IMG/VR virus record: IMGVR_UViG_3300009162_000008
Location: 1 to 43,660 of that record
Direction: 5' to 3' (one strand)
DNA from: a virus
Length of the DNA: 43,660 bases
In this document: one piece after another, positions 22,601 to 29,997 of the stretch
Position numbering within the stretch: the first letter of the stretch is position 1
Layout: each line of letters opens with the position of its first letter
The notes under the pieces: model-generated
What the model saw: only the letters and a program-made list of their open reading frames with translations
Database searches by the model: none
Told to the model about the DNA's origin: nothing
Program-made: the position numbers and the translations under genes

Positions 22601-24190
22601 GCTCTCCAGCGCCCACATGATCGTGCTATCGCTGGGGTCCTCGCACAGGCCGCCGGCATAGTTGTCGGAGCCGCTCCAGAGCGGGGGCGAGGTGCGCACG
22701 ATGGCGCGATCGCTCTGCCGGAGCTTGTACACGCGCCGGGAGTAGCCCCCGATCACGTACAGGAAGTCATCATCGCCGCCCACCGTGCACGAGCCCACGG
22801 GCGCGTTGATCTTGTGGGTTTCCCACACCTCGGTCCACGTATCGCTGATGTCGTTGCCCGTGGTGAAGGCCTCGCTCCACATGCGGGCCCGATCGAGGTA
22901 GCTGAGGGCGCCACGCCCGCCGAAGGTGAGGAGCTCCCCGCCCTCCTCCTCGCTGGCATCGAGCAGCGTGAAGTCGCCCTGCTCCAGGAAGAACGCGAAG
23001 ATGTAATCCTCGCTCACCTCGGGCAGCCGCACGCGCACGAGGTTGCCCTTCGCGAAATTGGCCGCCGTGGCCTCCTCCGCGTGCCGGCTGATCACCACCT
23101 CGCCGTAGCCCGGGCCCGCGAGCTCGGCCCGGAACGTGCGCTTCTGGTGGCCCGTGATCGTGGCGAGGATCGGCCCGTGCAGATCATCCGCCGCGTAGAT
23201 ATCCCACGCCACGGGCTGCGGGTTGTCGTCGGGCACGAACTCCAGCAGGGCGGTGCCGGAGCGGCCCACGGTGGCCGCCGCGTTGAGCCCCGCGTACATC
23301 ATGGTGTAGGGCGGGCCCTCATCGGTCCACACGCCGCCGCGGAACGGGCCGCCCTCATCCCACGTGCCCGAGCCGCCCGGCGGGAGGAACGGGTTCTGAG
23401 CGTGCTTCGTCCAGGGCCCATCGAGCGCGGCCAGCGTGAGGTTGGCCGCGGTGGCGATGCCCACGCCCCACGGGAAGCCGATCACGGGCGAGCCGCCGCC
23501 CACGCCCGCGGCCCCGGTGTACATCAGGGCCCAGCGCCCGCCGGCGCCGCCGAGCTCGCTGGCAGGCTCCCGCCACAGGTGGGGGTGATCCACGATCACG
23601 TCGTCCCACGCGCCCGAGGAGCCCACGTTGAGGATCGGGTTCGTGAGCGCCTTGGTCCACACCCCGCTCAGGGTGGCCCGGGTGGCGTAGCCGATCCGCC
23701 GCTCCGTCTCGCCGCTCGCGCTGCCGGAGTAGGCCATGACGTACCCGCCCGAGCCATCGGCGCACACGCTCGGGCCGCGTACGTCGGCATCGTCCCACGC
23801 GCCAGCCGTGCCCACGGGCAGCACCGGGTTGGCGGCATCGCGGGTCCACGCGCCGCCCGGGAACGAGCCCACGGCCATGCTGGCGTGGCCGATGCCCTTC
23901 GTGAACACGTTGTAGTACAGGTGGATCGTGCTGCCATCGAGCAGGAGCATCGAGGTATCGATGCCGGTCGAGCCGCTCTCCCAGCCCGTGCCGAGGGCGC
24001 TGAGCAGCGTGCCCTGATTGGTCCACGGGCCCTCGGGCGCCGGCGCCGAGGCATAGCCCACCACGTAGGGCGCCCCGATCCCGCGGTAGGTGGTGTAGTA
24101 CGTGCTCCCCACCTTCACGATGCTCTCAGCGAGCGCGCTGAAATTGACGGTGGGGTTGCTCGGGTCCTTGGTGATCTGGATGGAGCTCAT
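19652..24190 (-). CDS. Giant baseplate/tail-associated protein with three beta-propellers and Gp37-like core
   Basis: A 1512-residue protein. Residues ~8-315 are a five-bladed glycosidase-like propeller with repeats such as NPVLPVGTAGAWDDADVRGP (121-140), NPILNVGSSGAWDD (184-197) and DEGGPFRGGV (278-287). A ReqiPepy6 Gp37-like tail core follows in two parts (~325-460 and ~690-955), interrupted by a second, unrelated propeller (~465-690; FLYVIGGYSRRVYKL, TDIEADGTSLWTS). A Gly-rich hinge (959-979) leads to a third propeller (~1075-1380) that is a copy of the first (SNPT, VGSTYY, NPVLPFGTGGSWDDSVVADP, DEALAFRGSL). A helix and a beta domain (1441-1512) end it. It lies after the distal tail protein and probably forms the receptor-contacting baseplate. 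The first and third propellers resemble GH43/GH32/GH130 folds, so they may bind or cut glycans. Confidence 0.85.
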   Translation of the reverse strand: MSSIQITKDPSNPTVNFSALAESIVKVGSTYYTTYRGIGAPYVVGYASAPAPEGPWTNQGTLLSALGTGWESGSTGIDTSMLLLDGSTIHLYYNVFTKGIGHASMAVGSFPGGAWTRDAANPVLPVGTAGAWDDADVRGPSVCADGSGGYVMAYSGSASGETERRIGYATRATLSGVWTKALTNPILNVGSSGAWDDVIVDHPHLWREPASELGGAGGRWALMYTGAAGVGGGSPVIGFPWGVGIATAANLTLAALDGPWTKHAQNPFLPPGGSGTWDEGGPFRGGVWTDEGPPYTMMYAGLNAAATVGRSGTALLEFVPDDNPQPVAWDIYAADDLHGPILATITGHQKRTFRAELAGPGYGEVVISRHAEEATAANFAKGNLVRVRLPEVSEDYIFAFFLEQGDFTLLDASEEEGGELLTFGGRGALSYLDRARMWSEAFTTGNDISDTWTEVWETHKINAPVGSCTVGGDDDFLYVIGGYSRRVYKLRQSDRAIVRTSPPLWSGSDNYAGGLCEDPSDSTIMWALESPWALGGSGNTKIRKVRISDWAILATFDLGSAVQLTDIEADGTSLWTSKYDGPDFQQRSKATGAVTASHSISYGGVAQTKCTGLSINGAQIAIWFSGTKRALIASTAAPTVITDVIKTTGLSAFGGSWRTEGGQDYFYPVSYTADAVWKYQITSSTPHDPVDGVWRLDEANPGAILARLMAEWQSGDRPQQPIPEADYDFDFTQDSTGDPWDAAAGTVEFSAAIGDLGMATALRLTSYGLVLQMSPLLELEAYNPGNYGTDRTSASFGAGKVRLRSGVNIVERLLRRLDDRRVDTHMLAQGEGKLFATAVDNDLGYVREGFITTDLTSAEALEGTAAAELAQERSVADALALQVAWGDDEAAGLYMPGPAGTDGHYWVGDLVRLHTGTGPFDYNEQDFTVYAITCTEEREAWRALVELSTSYFPDANASDGGTGAGGGITGGGGSVGAGSKGSTSMIVRDTATGDEVVAGTIESDWGVTQPADGVARVWPRSGAYSGLTDVDMADLEDGQIPVWDADQELWLPGERDDHWHGKLRPEATITSEKSASNPTWPTATVPEGKIIRVGSTYYCPYTTSFGGGDGLVWLATAPSPDGPWSAGTSIFDEDDITWRSSHAMYAPYLVQGPDDRFYLFMSLAPIAGATSPLNAISMAVADVITGPYTEHGSAVFAPDTAGAWDSRRVGEVSVIYRGGKWIMAYMGEDSDLPYQESEQIGVAIADAPEGPYTRSALNPVLPFGTGGSWDDSVVADPDIDYVDGHYVIMYVGGPTSPFPHGNDCSQGLAFATDPAGPYTRYSANPVLPNGDAGAFDEALAFRGSLYREDDTWYVVYCGYNLSGVARGGNARLVLEFEGYVPPEVAADVALADLDERFTATDVEGGLRELAIQAEAIEGELDEVPAIAAAAAAVALDAIEPHVHIVDEVFSGDAATTVFVLANRARPDSVMAWVAGVRTPVTLGGTLNDEVTFGSAPASGTDNVSIDYAAVLE

Positions 24191-24199
24191 GGCCGCGAG

Positions 24200-24661
24200 C
24201 TAGGGTGTCTCAGGGAGCCAATACGGGTCCACGCTCTCCAGCGCGATCGATACACGAGCCACGTGGCTGGCCACCCGCTCCTCGATCAGCACGGGCGGCA
24301 GCACCCGGGCGTTGATCGTCTGCACGGTGCCATCCTCCATCGTGGCCGAGAGCACGCGCGGATCGAGGACCGGATCGAACAGCGCCTGGAGGGCCTGCAC
24401 GCTCTCCCGAAAGTTCGCGATCGCCAGAGCCACGGTGGTGCCCTGCGCGAGCACCCACCCCTCCAGCTCCAGCGCGAGCACATCGGCCACCCGGGCGCGC
24501 GCGATCCGGCCCGTGCGCCGCGGCACCACATCATCGGCGCCCCGGACGCTGGGCACCTCGTTGAGCCCGCGCACGAGCCACAGCACGTACTCCAGCGAGC
24601 TCGGGGCGAGATCCGTGCCGTCGTAGCTCAGGGCCACGTAGCCGCCGCTGGTGAGAGGCAT
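24200..24661 (-). CDS. Distal tail protein (Dit-like)
   Basis: A 153-residue protein from ATG 24661, three bases after the tape-measure stop. YVALSYDGTDLAPSSLEYVL (8-27) opens a beta-rich domain. VPRRTGRIARARVADVLALE (47-66) and a following LEGWV strand fit the galectin-like barrel of siphovirus distal tail proteins, as do FRESVQALQALFDP (84-97) and the last strands ARVSIALESVDPYW. It forms the hub between tail tube and baseplate. The order tape measure, distal tail, baseplate is standard. The assignment relies on order, size and these segments. Confidence 0.82.
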   Translation of the reverse strand: MPLTSGGYVALSYDGTDLAPSSLEYVLWLVRGLNEVPSVRGADDVVPRRTGRIARARVADVLALELEGWVLAQGTTVALAIANFRESVQALQALFDPVLDPRVLSATMEDGTVQTINARVLPPVLIEERVASHVARVSIALESVDPYWLPETP

Positions 24662-24664
24662 CGC

Positions 24665-27211
24665 TCAGGCTCCTGCTGGATCGGTGCGGGGCCGCGGGTT
24701 GATCAGCCCATGGCGCTGGTACCAGCTCGCGCGCTCCAGCACCTCCAGCTCATCGCGGTGGCGCTCGGGCAGCACGATCGTGGTGCTGTAGCTCGTGGGC
24801 TGGGCGGGCGCTGGCGCCGGGGCGGGCGGGCCCATGCTGATATCGCCCTCGGGCACCACCGTGCCAGCCACATCGGGCACCCACAGCTCACGGCCTCGCT
24901 CGCCCACCCACTGGATCGAGCCCGCGCGGGCATGGCCGCCCTCGGCCATGCCGGGCACCGTGGCGCCACCGCCGAACCGCTCCTCCATTATCGCAATCTT
25001 GTTCAGGAACCCCACGTACAGGGCATTGCCGAGCCGCCGAGCCGCCGCGGCCACGGCGCCCTTCTTGTCGTCCACGCCATCCGCGAGATCCTGCCCGGCC
25101 TCGCGCCCGGCCTTCAGCGCGGCGATGCGATCGAGCTCGTGCTCCACGATCGCCTGAGTGCGCTGGGCCTGCGCCCGCACCGCCGGGTCCTTGCTTTTCA
25201 GGCCCGCGGCGAGCTCCTCCTGCGCCTTCTTCCCCGCCTTGCCGCCCGCGAGGATCACCTCCGCCAGGCGCTGCTCGATGATCGCCCGGGTGCTCTCGGC
25301 CTGCGCCCGGACCAGCGGGTCGTTACTGGCGAGGCCCTTGGCCAGCTCCTTGCTCGTGAGCAGCCCCACCAGCTTGGCCTGCTCCTTGGCCGGGCTCATC
25401 GCGTTCTTCAGATCCTCCACGAGCTGCGCCATGGCGGCATCCACCGCCGAGCGCTTCTCGCGGATGCCCGCCGCGAGCTCGCCGCTGATCAGCAGCCCGT
25501 TCTGCTTCGCCTGCGCCACCGCCGTGGCGCCCGCGGGGGTCATGCCCGCGTACATGTTCTGAGCGGCGGCAGCCACGGGGCCCGAGCCATCCCCGATGCC
25601 CTCCGCGAGCGCGGGCCCGATGCCGGCGGCTCGGCGCTCGATCTCCGCGTTCGTGGCATCGAGCTCGGCGGTGAGCTTATCCCGGGCCTCGCCCGTGAAC
25701 AGGCCGAAGTCCCACACGCCGTTGAGATCCGCGATGCCCTTCTCCAGCGCCGCCTTCTGCGTGGCCAGCGCCTCATCGGTGCCGCTCTTGATCTGAGCCT
25801 GCACATCGCTATCGATGGCCTTCAGCTGCTCGCCCAGCTCGGCCTTGATCCGGTTGTATGTGTTCACCACCTCCACGAGGAGGATGGCCGCGAACCCTGC
25901 CGCGGCGAGCCCGCCGAGGGTGGAGCCGAGGAGCGCGCCGAGCTTGCCGGCGCCCGCCTTCACGAGCCCGGCGCCCGGGAGCTTGCCGAGCGCCCCGCCC
26001 AGCGCGCCAGCGAGCTGATCCGCCACGAACATCGCCCCGCTGAAGATCGCCCCGATGATCAGCCCGGCCTTGGTCGCTGCGCCCTTCACGAGGGCGGAGC
26101 CCGCCAGCTTGCCGAAGGCCTTGGCGAGCACCCTGTCCAGGCCGAGGCTGCCGCCGAGGCTGGCCAGCGCGGCGGCCCCGGTGAGCACCGATCCCCACTC
26201 GGCGCCGAAGCCGCGCAGGGCGGCGCCAGCCTCGCTCATCAGCTTCTTGAACCGGGCGCCGAACGTGCTATCGAGGGCCTCCGCGGCGCGATCCGTGGCG
26301 CCCGCGCTCTCCTCCGCCGACACCATGAAATCATCGAGCGAGTCGATGCCCGGCTGGAGCGCGTTGGCGAGGCCAGCGCCACCGCGGGCTCCGAACACCT
26401 CCATCGCCGCCTGCGCGCGCAGGGTGGGGTCCTCGATCGAGCTGATCTGCGCGATGAGGTCGTCCAGCGTTTGGCCCGGCTTCAGCCCGGCCACCGCCTT
26501 CTTCAGTGCGCCCGCCGCGGCCCCTGCATCGAGGCCCGAGGCGGCGAACAGATTGAGCAGCCCGATCCCATCATCCACATCGGCGCCGAGCGCCCGGAGC
26601 TGTGGCGCGAGCTGGCCCAGCGCCTGCTGATTGGCCACGATCGAGCCGCCGAACCGCTGATTGCTGGCGAGGAGCTTGTCCTGTAGGCCCGCCGCATCCT
26701 CCGCCGTGAGCCCCCACGCATCGAGGATGTCGTCGTAATCGCTCACCGCCTGCGCGGCATCCTGCCGGGTGACCCGGGCGAACCGCACGAAATCCTCGGT
26801 GAGCTCGTTGGCCGCCTCGCCCGTGGCGCCGAGATCCTTGCGCACCCGGATCGCGGCCTCAGCCACCGCCTCCAGGCTGGCGCGCTCGCTGCCCGCCACC
26901 TTGTTGATCGCTGCCGCGGCGGCCTTGGCCTCATCGGCGGTGGCGCCCGTCTCGGCCCGGAAGCGGGCTTGGATCTCCTCCAGTTGCATCGCGCCGGCGC
27001 TCATCGCCCCGAACACGAGCGCGGCGCCACCACCGATGGCGCGCAGCGCCCCGCCCATGTTCGACTTCAGGCTCCCAGCGAGGCGCTGGCCCATGCTCTT
27101 GCCAGCCTGATCGCCCGCCTTCTCGCCCGCCTTGACGGCGCTCTTTACGAACTCGCGGCCATCGCCATCGAGGAGCAGGCGGCCGAAAACGTCGATCAGG
27201 CTGGCGGCCAT
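24665..27211 (-). CDS. Tail tape measure protein
   Basis: An 848-residue protein, ATG 27211. The N-terminus (FVKSAVKAGEKAGDQAGKSM; GGALRAIGGGAALVFGAMSA) and the region 75-290 (QLEEIQARFRAETGA; DLGATGEAANELTEDFVRFA; ILDAWGLTAEDAAGLQDKLL; DPTLRAQAAMEVFGARG) are typical of the phage tape-measure domain. Hydrophobic segments at about 370-470 are likely membrane-inserting. Helical repeats (KNGLLISGELAAGIREKRS; LVGLLTSKELAKGLASNDP; AQEELAAGLKSKDP) fill 540-720. GMAEGGHARAGSIQWVGERG (about 775) is a common C-terminal segment. At about 1.5 Angstrom per residue the tail would be near 125 nm. No lytic domain is seen. Confidence 0.93.
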   Translation of the reverse strand: MAASLIDVFGRLLLDGDGREFVKSAVKAGEKAGDQAGKSMGQRLAGSLKSNMGGALRAIGGGAALVFGAMSAGAMQLEEIQARFRAETGATADEAKAAAAAINKVAGSERASLEAVAEAAIRVRKDLGATGEAANELTEDFVRFARVTRQDAAQAVSDYDDILDAWGLTAEDAAGLQDKLLASNQRFGGSIVANQQALGQLAPQLRALGADVDDGIGLLNLFAASGLDAGAAAGALKKAVAGLKPGQTLDDLIAQISSIEDPTLRAQAAMEVFGARGGAGLANALQPGIDSLDDFMVSAEESAGATDRAAEALDSTFGARFKKLMSEAGAALRGFGAEWGSVLTGAAALASLGGSLGLDRVLAKAFGKLAGSALVKGAATKAGLIIGAIFSGAMFVADQLAGALGGALGKLPGAGLVKAGAGKLGALLGSTLGGLAAAGFAAILLVEVVNTYNRIKAELGEQLKAIDSDVQAQIKSGTDEALATQKAALEKGIADLNGVWDFGLFTGEARDKLTAELDATNAEIERRAAGIGPALAEGIGDGSGPVAAAAQNMYAGMTPAGATAVAQAKQNGLLISGELAAGIREKRSAVDAAMAQLVEDLKNAMSPAKEQAKLVGLLTSKELAKGLASNDPLVRAQAESTRAIIEQRLAEVILAGGKAGKKAQEELAAGLKSKDPAVRAQAQRTQAIVEHELDRIAALKAGREAGQDLADGVDDKKGAVAAAARRLGNALYVGFLNKIAIMEERFGGGATVPGMAEGGHARAGSIQWVGERGRELWVPDVAGTVVPEGDISMGPPAPAPAPAQPTSYSTTIVLPERHRDELEVLERASWYQRHGLINPRPRTDPAGA

Positions 27212-27212
27212 C

Positions 27213-27617
27213 TCACACCACCCGCACGGCCACGATATCGGGGTTCGTGTGGGCCATGGCGAGGATCACCCGCTCCAGCTCAGCACCCGCGAGGCCGCCG
27301 CCGTACATGCCGGCCACGGCGCCGCTGTGCTGGCGCGCTCGCCAGCGGGTGTAGGCCTTGGGGTCGTGAGCGAAGATCATGCCGCTGCGCACGGCCTCCA
27401 CGCTGCGCTGATGCTCTCGGGTGAGGCGAGCCTCGCTGGCCTCCAGATAGGCGAGGAGCTGCTCATCGGTTAGCTGCTCCTCGATCGCCGTCGCGGCCCA
27501 GCCGTAGGCCGATGCGACCCATTCGTAGGCTGCGAGGAGCCGTTCACCCGGCGCGCGGGTGTCGGCAGCTCCACGCCCGCCTGCCGCATGGTGCTGAGCG
27601 CGACGGTGGCGAAAGGG
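27213..27617 (-). CDS. Tail assembly chaperone, -1 frameshift extension (gpGT-type)
   Basis: This frame continues the upstream chaperone after a -1 shift and ends at TGA 27213, directly before the tape measure. After the low-bias overlap it becomes clearly coding (LLAAYEWVASAYGWAATAIE; DEQLLAYLEASEARLTREHQ), with a C-terminus ending DIVAVRVV. It has no good start of its own: ATG 27632 lies inside the upstream gene and lacks a ribosome-binding site. A pair of this kind before the tape measure is the universal siphovirus arrangement, so I read it as the T-part of a fused chaperone. Confidence 0.8.
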   Translation of the reverse strand, partial: PFRHRRAQHHAAGGRGAADTRAPGERLLAAYEWVASAYGWAATAIEEQLTDEQLLAYLEASEARLTREHQRSVEAVRSGMIFAHDPKAYTRWRARQHSGAVAGMYGGGLAGAELERVILAMAHTNPDIVAVRVV

Positions 27618-28060
27618 TTGGCGGCGCTCCACACCTCCAGCACGCCCCGGAGCACCTCGGTGTCCGTGGCCATCTCCTCCAGCGCCTCGATCGGCGGGAG
27701 CACGCCATCCTTGTCGTAGCTGTAGAGGGCCTCGATGAGCTGAGGGGTGGCCGTGGCGAAGGCGGCCATCACCGCCTCCAGGCTATCGCCGCTCGCATCG
27801 AGCATCCCGAGGAGGTTGCTGAGGCGATCCTCCAGCGCCTCCTTCCACTCCCGGTTGGCCTTGATCGGGAGCACGCGCATGGTGTAGCGCTCGCCGCCCA
27901 GCCGCACGTGGAGCTGGCCAGCGAGGATGTCCTGCGCCGATCGCTCGGGCAGCAGGGCGGTGAGGTCGAGGCCGGGCAGAGGCATCGGGCCCGGAGCCGC
28001 GAGCTCAGGGGTGAGCTCGGGCTCCGGTGCCGGTGCTGCCGTGGCCGTGGCGGTCGGCAC
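27470..28060 (-). CDS. Tail assembly chaperone, short form (gpG-type)
   Basis: A 196-residue protein from GTG 28060. A Pro/Ala/Glu-rich N-terminus (1-40) precedes a helical domain: LHVRLGGERYTMRVLPIKAN (50-69), REWKEALEDRLSNLLGMLD, FATATPQLIEALYSYDKD and VLEVWSAANPFATVALSTMR. The C-terminus after about residue 170 (RRVNGSSQPTNGSHRP) has poor codon bias, as expected for the tail of the unshifted product. The long form arises by -1 frameshifting into the overlapping frame that ends at 27213. Both forms normally coat the tape measure during tail assembly. Confidence 0.82.
   Translation of the reverse strand: MPTATATAAPAPEPELTPELAAPGPMPLPGLDLTALLPERSAQDILAGQLHVRLGGERYTMRVLPIKANREWKEALEDRLSNLLGMLDASGDSLEAVMAAFATATPQLIEALYSYDKDGVLPPIEALEEMATDTEVLRGVLEVWSAANPFATVALSTMRQAGVELPTPARRVNGSSQPTNGSHRPTAGPRRRSRSS
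27611..27617 (-). promoter_or_regulatory. Candidate -1 ribosomal slippery heptamer CCCTTTC
   Basis: In the short-form frame the codons AAC CCT TTC contain C-CCT-TTC, which fits X-XXY-YYZ. A -1 shift gives CCC TTT C and enters the frame that ends at 27213. It is the only canonical heptamer I found in the overlap (27470-27632). Codon bias, however, seems to switch only about 60 bases later, near CGGGTGAAC, so a non-canonical site there is the alternative. Confidence 0.55.
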
Positions 28061-28069
28061 GGCCTGCGA

Positions 28070-28600
28070 TCAGGAGGCCGGGACGGTGATGACGATGCGG
28101 TGCGGGCTCGCATCGGTGCCGGCGGTCCAGTTCGAGTGGACCTCCAGCCGCGGGCTCATCATCCCCGCGTTCTGGCCGCTCAGCTCGATGGTGCCTCGAT
28201 TGAGGCCCTTGTCGGCGAAGAACGAGAACGACTTGCCATCGAGGCCGGGCACCCGGAGCTCGTAATCGTGGTAGTCGTCCGTGGCGATCCGGCGCTCCGA
28301 GCCATCGGTATCGATGGTGGTGTCCTCGCCCACCGTGGCGCTCTGGCTCGCGGGCCAGAGGAGGCCGAGCGTGGCCGCGCTGATCTCGGGCCACGTGACC
28401 TCCAGGATGGCCTCCTCGCGCACCTTGTAGTGGGTGCCCACGTAGGTACCCGGCGCGCCGTTGAGGTTGTCCGGAGCGAAGATCTCCTGCTCGATGCGGT
28501 AGACGTTGTCATCGGCGGTTACGCCCTGATCCGAGTCGTCCACCAGCACATCGCCAGCCCCGATCACGAGGTTGGCGGGCGTCTGCGCGGTTGCTCCCAT
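28070..28600 (-). CDS. Major tail tube protein
   Basis: A 176-residue protein, ATG 28600 with GAGAGGAG about ten bases upstream. It is beta-rich: NLVIGAGDVLVDD (10-22), GTHYKVREEAILEVTWPEI (55-73), HDYELRVPGLDGKSFSFFAD (111-130), RGTIELSGQNAGMMSPRLEV (134-153). The early 'I-G-A-G-D-V' strand and a final PHRIVITVPAS are typical of siphovirus tube subunits. Its location just before the frameshifted chaperone pair and after the tail terminator is the usual one. It would polymerise into hexameric rings round the tape measure. Confidence 0.85.
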   Translation of the reverse strand: MGATAQTPANLVIGAGDVLVDDSDQGVTADDNVYRIEQEIFAPDNLNGAPGTYVGTHYKVREEAILEVTWPEISAATLGLLWPASQSATVGEDTTIDTDGSERRIATDDYHDYELRVPGLDGKSFSFFADKGLNRGTIELSGQNAGMMSPRLEVHSNWTAGTDASPHRIVITVPAS

Positions 28601-28621
28601 GGTGTTGCTGCTCCTCTCGCT

Positions 28622-29089
28622 CTACAGGTACACACGCCCGCCGGGCCGCGATCCCGCGTACCAGCCGAGCACTTCTGAGCGCCGACGCGGCGCGAGGGCG
28701 CCCAGCCTGAGCCCGGCTGGGGAGTGGTAGCTCACATCGCGCACCTCCACGGCGCCGCAATCGGCGCACATCGTGAGCATCACCTCCACGCGACCTCGAT
28801 AGGCCTGGAGGATCAGCGCCGCCGGGGCTGTGGGCCACACGGCGGTGCGCAGGAGCTCCATCGAGTGCTCCTCCCGGCGGCATGCCTCGCTGGAGCCGCG
28901 GGGGCTCACAGGGCGCTGCTGGAGGATCGTGAGCTGCGGCAGCAGGGGCTGGCACGGGCAGCTCGCGGATCGGCCCTCGTGGGCCGAGGTGCTCAGGTGA
29001 GCGGGGAGGAGCTGGCGTCGGATCACCTGCGCGCGGACGCCATCCGCAACGGTGGTGAACTCGGCTGCCGGGGGCGGCAGGCTCGGCAC
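28622..29089 (-). CDS. Hypothetical Cys-containing tail-region protein
   Basis: A 155-residue protein from GTG 29089, preceded by CGGAGGAGAGC. Codon bias is good from that start, so I prefer it, but an internal ATG at 28861 has an excellent GGGAGGAG site and could make a 79-residue form. Cys pairs CPC (44-46) and MCADC (107-111), with one more Cys between, suggest zinc binding. It sits between tail terminator and tail tube, a slot often used by small unnamed proteins or a tail chaperone. No family is recognised. Confidence 0.68.
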   Translation of the reverse strand: MPSLPPPAAEFTTVADGVRAQVIRRQLLPAHLSTSAHEGRSASCPCQPLLPQLTILQQRPVSPRGSSEACRREEHSMELLRTAVWPTAPAALILQAYRGRVEVMLTMCADCGAVEVRDVSYHSPAGLRLGALAPRRRSEVLGWYAGSRPGGRVYL

Positions 29090-29131
29090 GCTCTCCTCCG
29101 ATCGCCCCTCGGTGGCAGTGCCGCCGGGAGG

Positions 29132-29575
29132 CTACTGCGCCACGGCCTGAGTCGTGGCGACGGATTCCACTACGAAACTGTATAGCGGCTGCTGCGTGTC
29201 CGGGTCCTGATCCGGGCTACCCCCCGTATCGTCGTGGCTCACGTAGATGCCTTGGCCCGATCCGTGAAGCCGCGGGCCCTTGTGGTGGAGGGCATCGCTG
29301 GCCGCCGCGTACAGGGCCGCCGCCTCCTCTTCGGTGCGGCCATAGCAGCGTACAACGTGTCTCGCGCGTTGGGTAGGGACAGATGGGTGGCGCGGCAGGG
29401 CCAGCGCGGCGATCACGATGTGAGCTCGATAGCTGCCCTTGGGCTGGGCATCGCCCGGCGCCGGCTCGGGCGAGCGCACGCGGGGCACCGCGATGTGGGG
29501 GTTCTCGCCCGTGATCTCGGCCACGGCGGGATCATCGCGCAGCTCGGTGAGCAGCTTACCGACCGGGTCCCACAT
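29132..29575 (-). CDS. Tail terminator / tail completion protein
   Basis: A 147-residue protein, ATG 29575. The N-terminal helix (WDPVGKLLTELRDDPAVAEIT) followed by IAVPRVRSPEP, strands RAHIVIAALAL and ARHVVRCYG, and EEEAAALYAAASDALHHKGP is the pattern of siphovirus tail terminators. The protein ends in YSFVVESVATTQ, also usual. It caps the tail tube at the head-proximal end. Placement directly after the neck protein and before the tube protein supports this. The central basic loop (RHPSVPTQRAR) is unremarkable. Confidence 0.78.
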   Translation of the reverse strand: MWDPVGKLLTELRDDPAVAEITGENPHIAVPRVRSPEPAPGDAQPKGSYRAHIVIAALALPRHPSVPTQRARHVVRCYGRTEEEAAALYAAASDALHHKGPRLHGSGQGIYVSHDDTGGSPDQDPDTQQPLYSFVVESVATTQAVAQ

Positions 29576-29578
29576 CGC

Positions 29579-29974
29579 TCAGCTCCTCACTCGATCCACG
29601 CGGGCCTGCACAGCGGGCGCCACGATGGCCGGCGCGTCCGGGATCGTGCCCACGATGGCGGGTGTGGCGAAGGGCCGCGGCGGCTGGCGCGAGGTGCCCC
29701 GCTCCTGAAAGCGCCCGGGGAACCCCCACCCGATGATCGTGGTGATGCCCCGCTGGAGGATCGAGCCTCGCGGTGGGGTGCCGCCGCCCGCCACGCGCTT
29801 GCCCATGACGTAGGTCGTGGCCCGCCCGGTGTCCACGAGGCCCACGCCATACGGCGGCGCATCCGGGACCACCGCGCGCTCGATGACGCGCTCGCCCACC
29901 GCCTGGAGCCCATCCGCGTAGCCCAGCACCGCGGCATCCACCACCTCGCGGTTCAGCCGTACCCGCTTGCTCAT
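29579..29974 (-). CDS. Neck / minor tail protein (HK97 gp10-like)
   Basis: A 131-residue protein, ATG 29974, three bases before the tail terminator start on the other side of its stop. The N-terminal helix (LNREVVDAAVLGYADGLQAV; GERVIERAVVPDAPP) followed by VDTGRATTYV and a GGGTPPRGSILQRGI turn matches the neck-protein type in which an N-terminal helix carries an 'ARVAPVDTG'-like segment. The basic C-terminus (QARVDRVRS) is short. Role: connecting the completed head to the tail. The slot between connector and tail terminator is right, even though the four-gene cassette is inserted before it. Confidence 0.75.
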   Translation of the reverse strand: MSKRVRLNREVVDAAVLGYADGLQAVGERVIERAVVPDAPPYGVGLVDTGRATTYVMGKRVAGGGTPPRGSILQRGITTIIGWGFPGRFQERGTSRQPPRPFATPAIVGTIPDAPAIVAPAVQARVDRVRS

Positions 29975-29997
29975 CCTCTGCCAGCGCGCCACGGCGG

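Noticed and set aside
21449-26686. A 1745-codon open frame on the + strand
   Set aside because: It lies opposite the baseplate, distal tail and tape measure genes, which have recognisable families and normal order. In very GC-rich DNA antisense frames are often open; the product is His/Arg/Ala/Gly-rich with no known domain.
27213-27632. Independent gene starting at ATG 27632
   Set aside because: No ribosome-binding site and location inside the chaperone gene; a -1 frameshift product explains it better.
28622-28861. Short 79-residue gene from ATG 28861
   Set aside because: The strong ribosome-binding site is noted, but the upstream part of the same frame has full coding bias and its own start signal at 29089, so the longer form is preferred.
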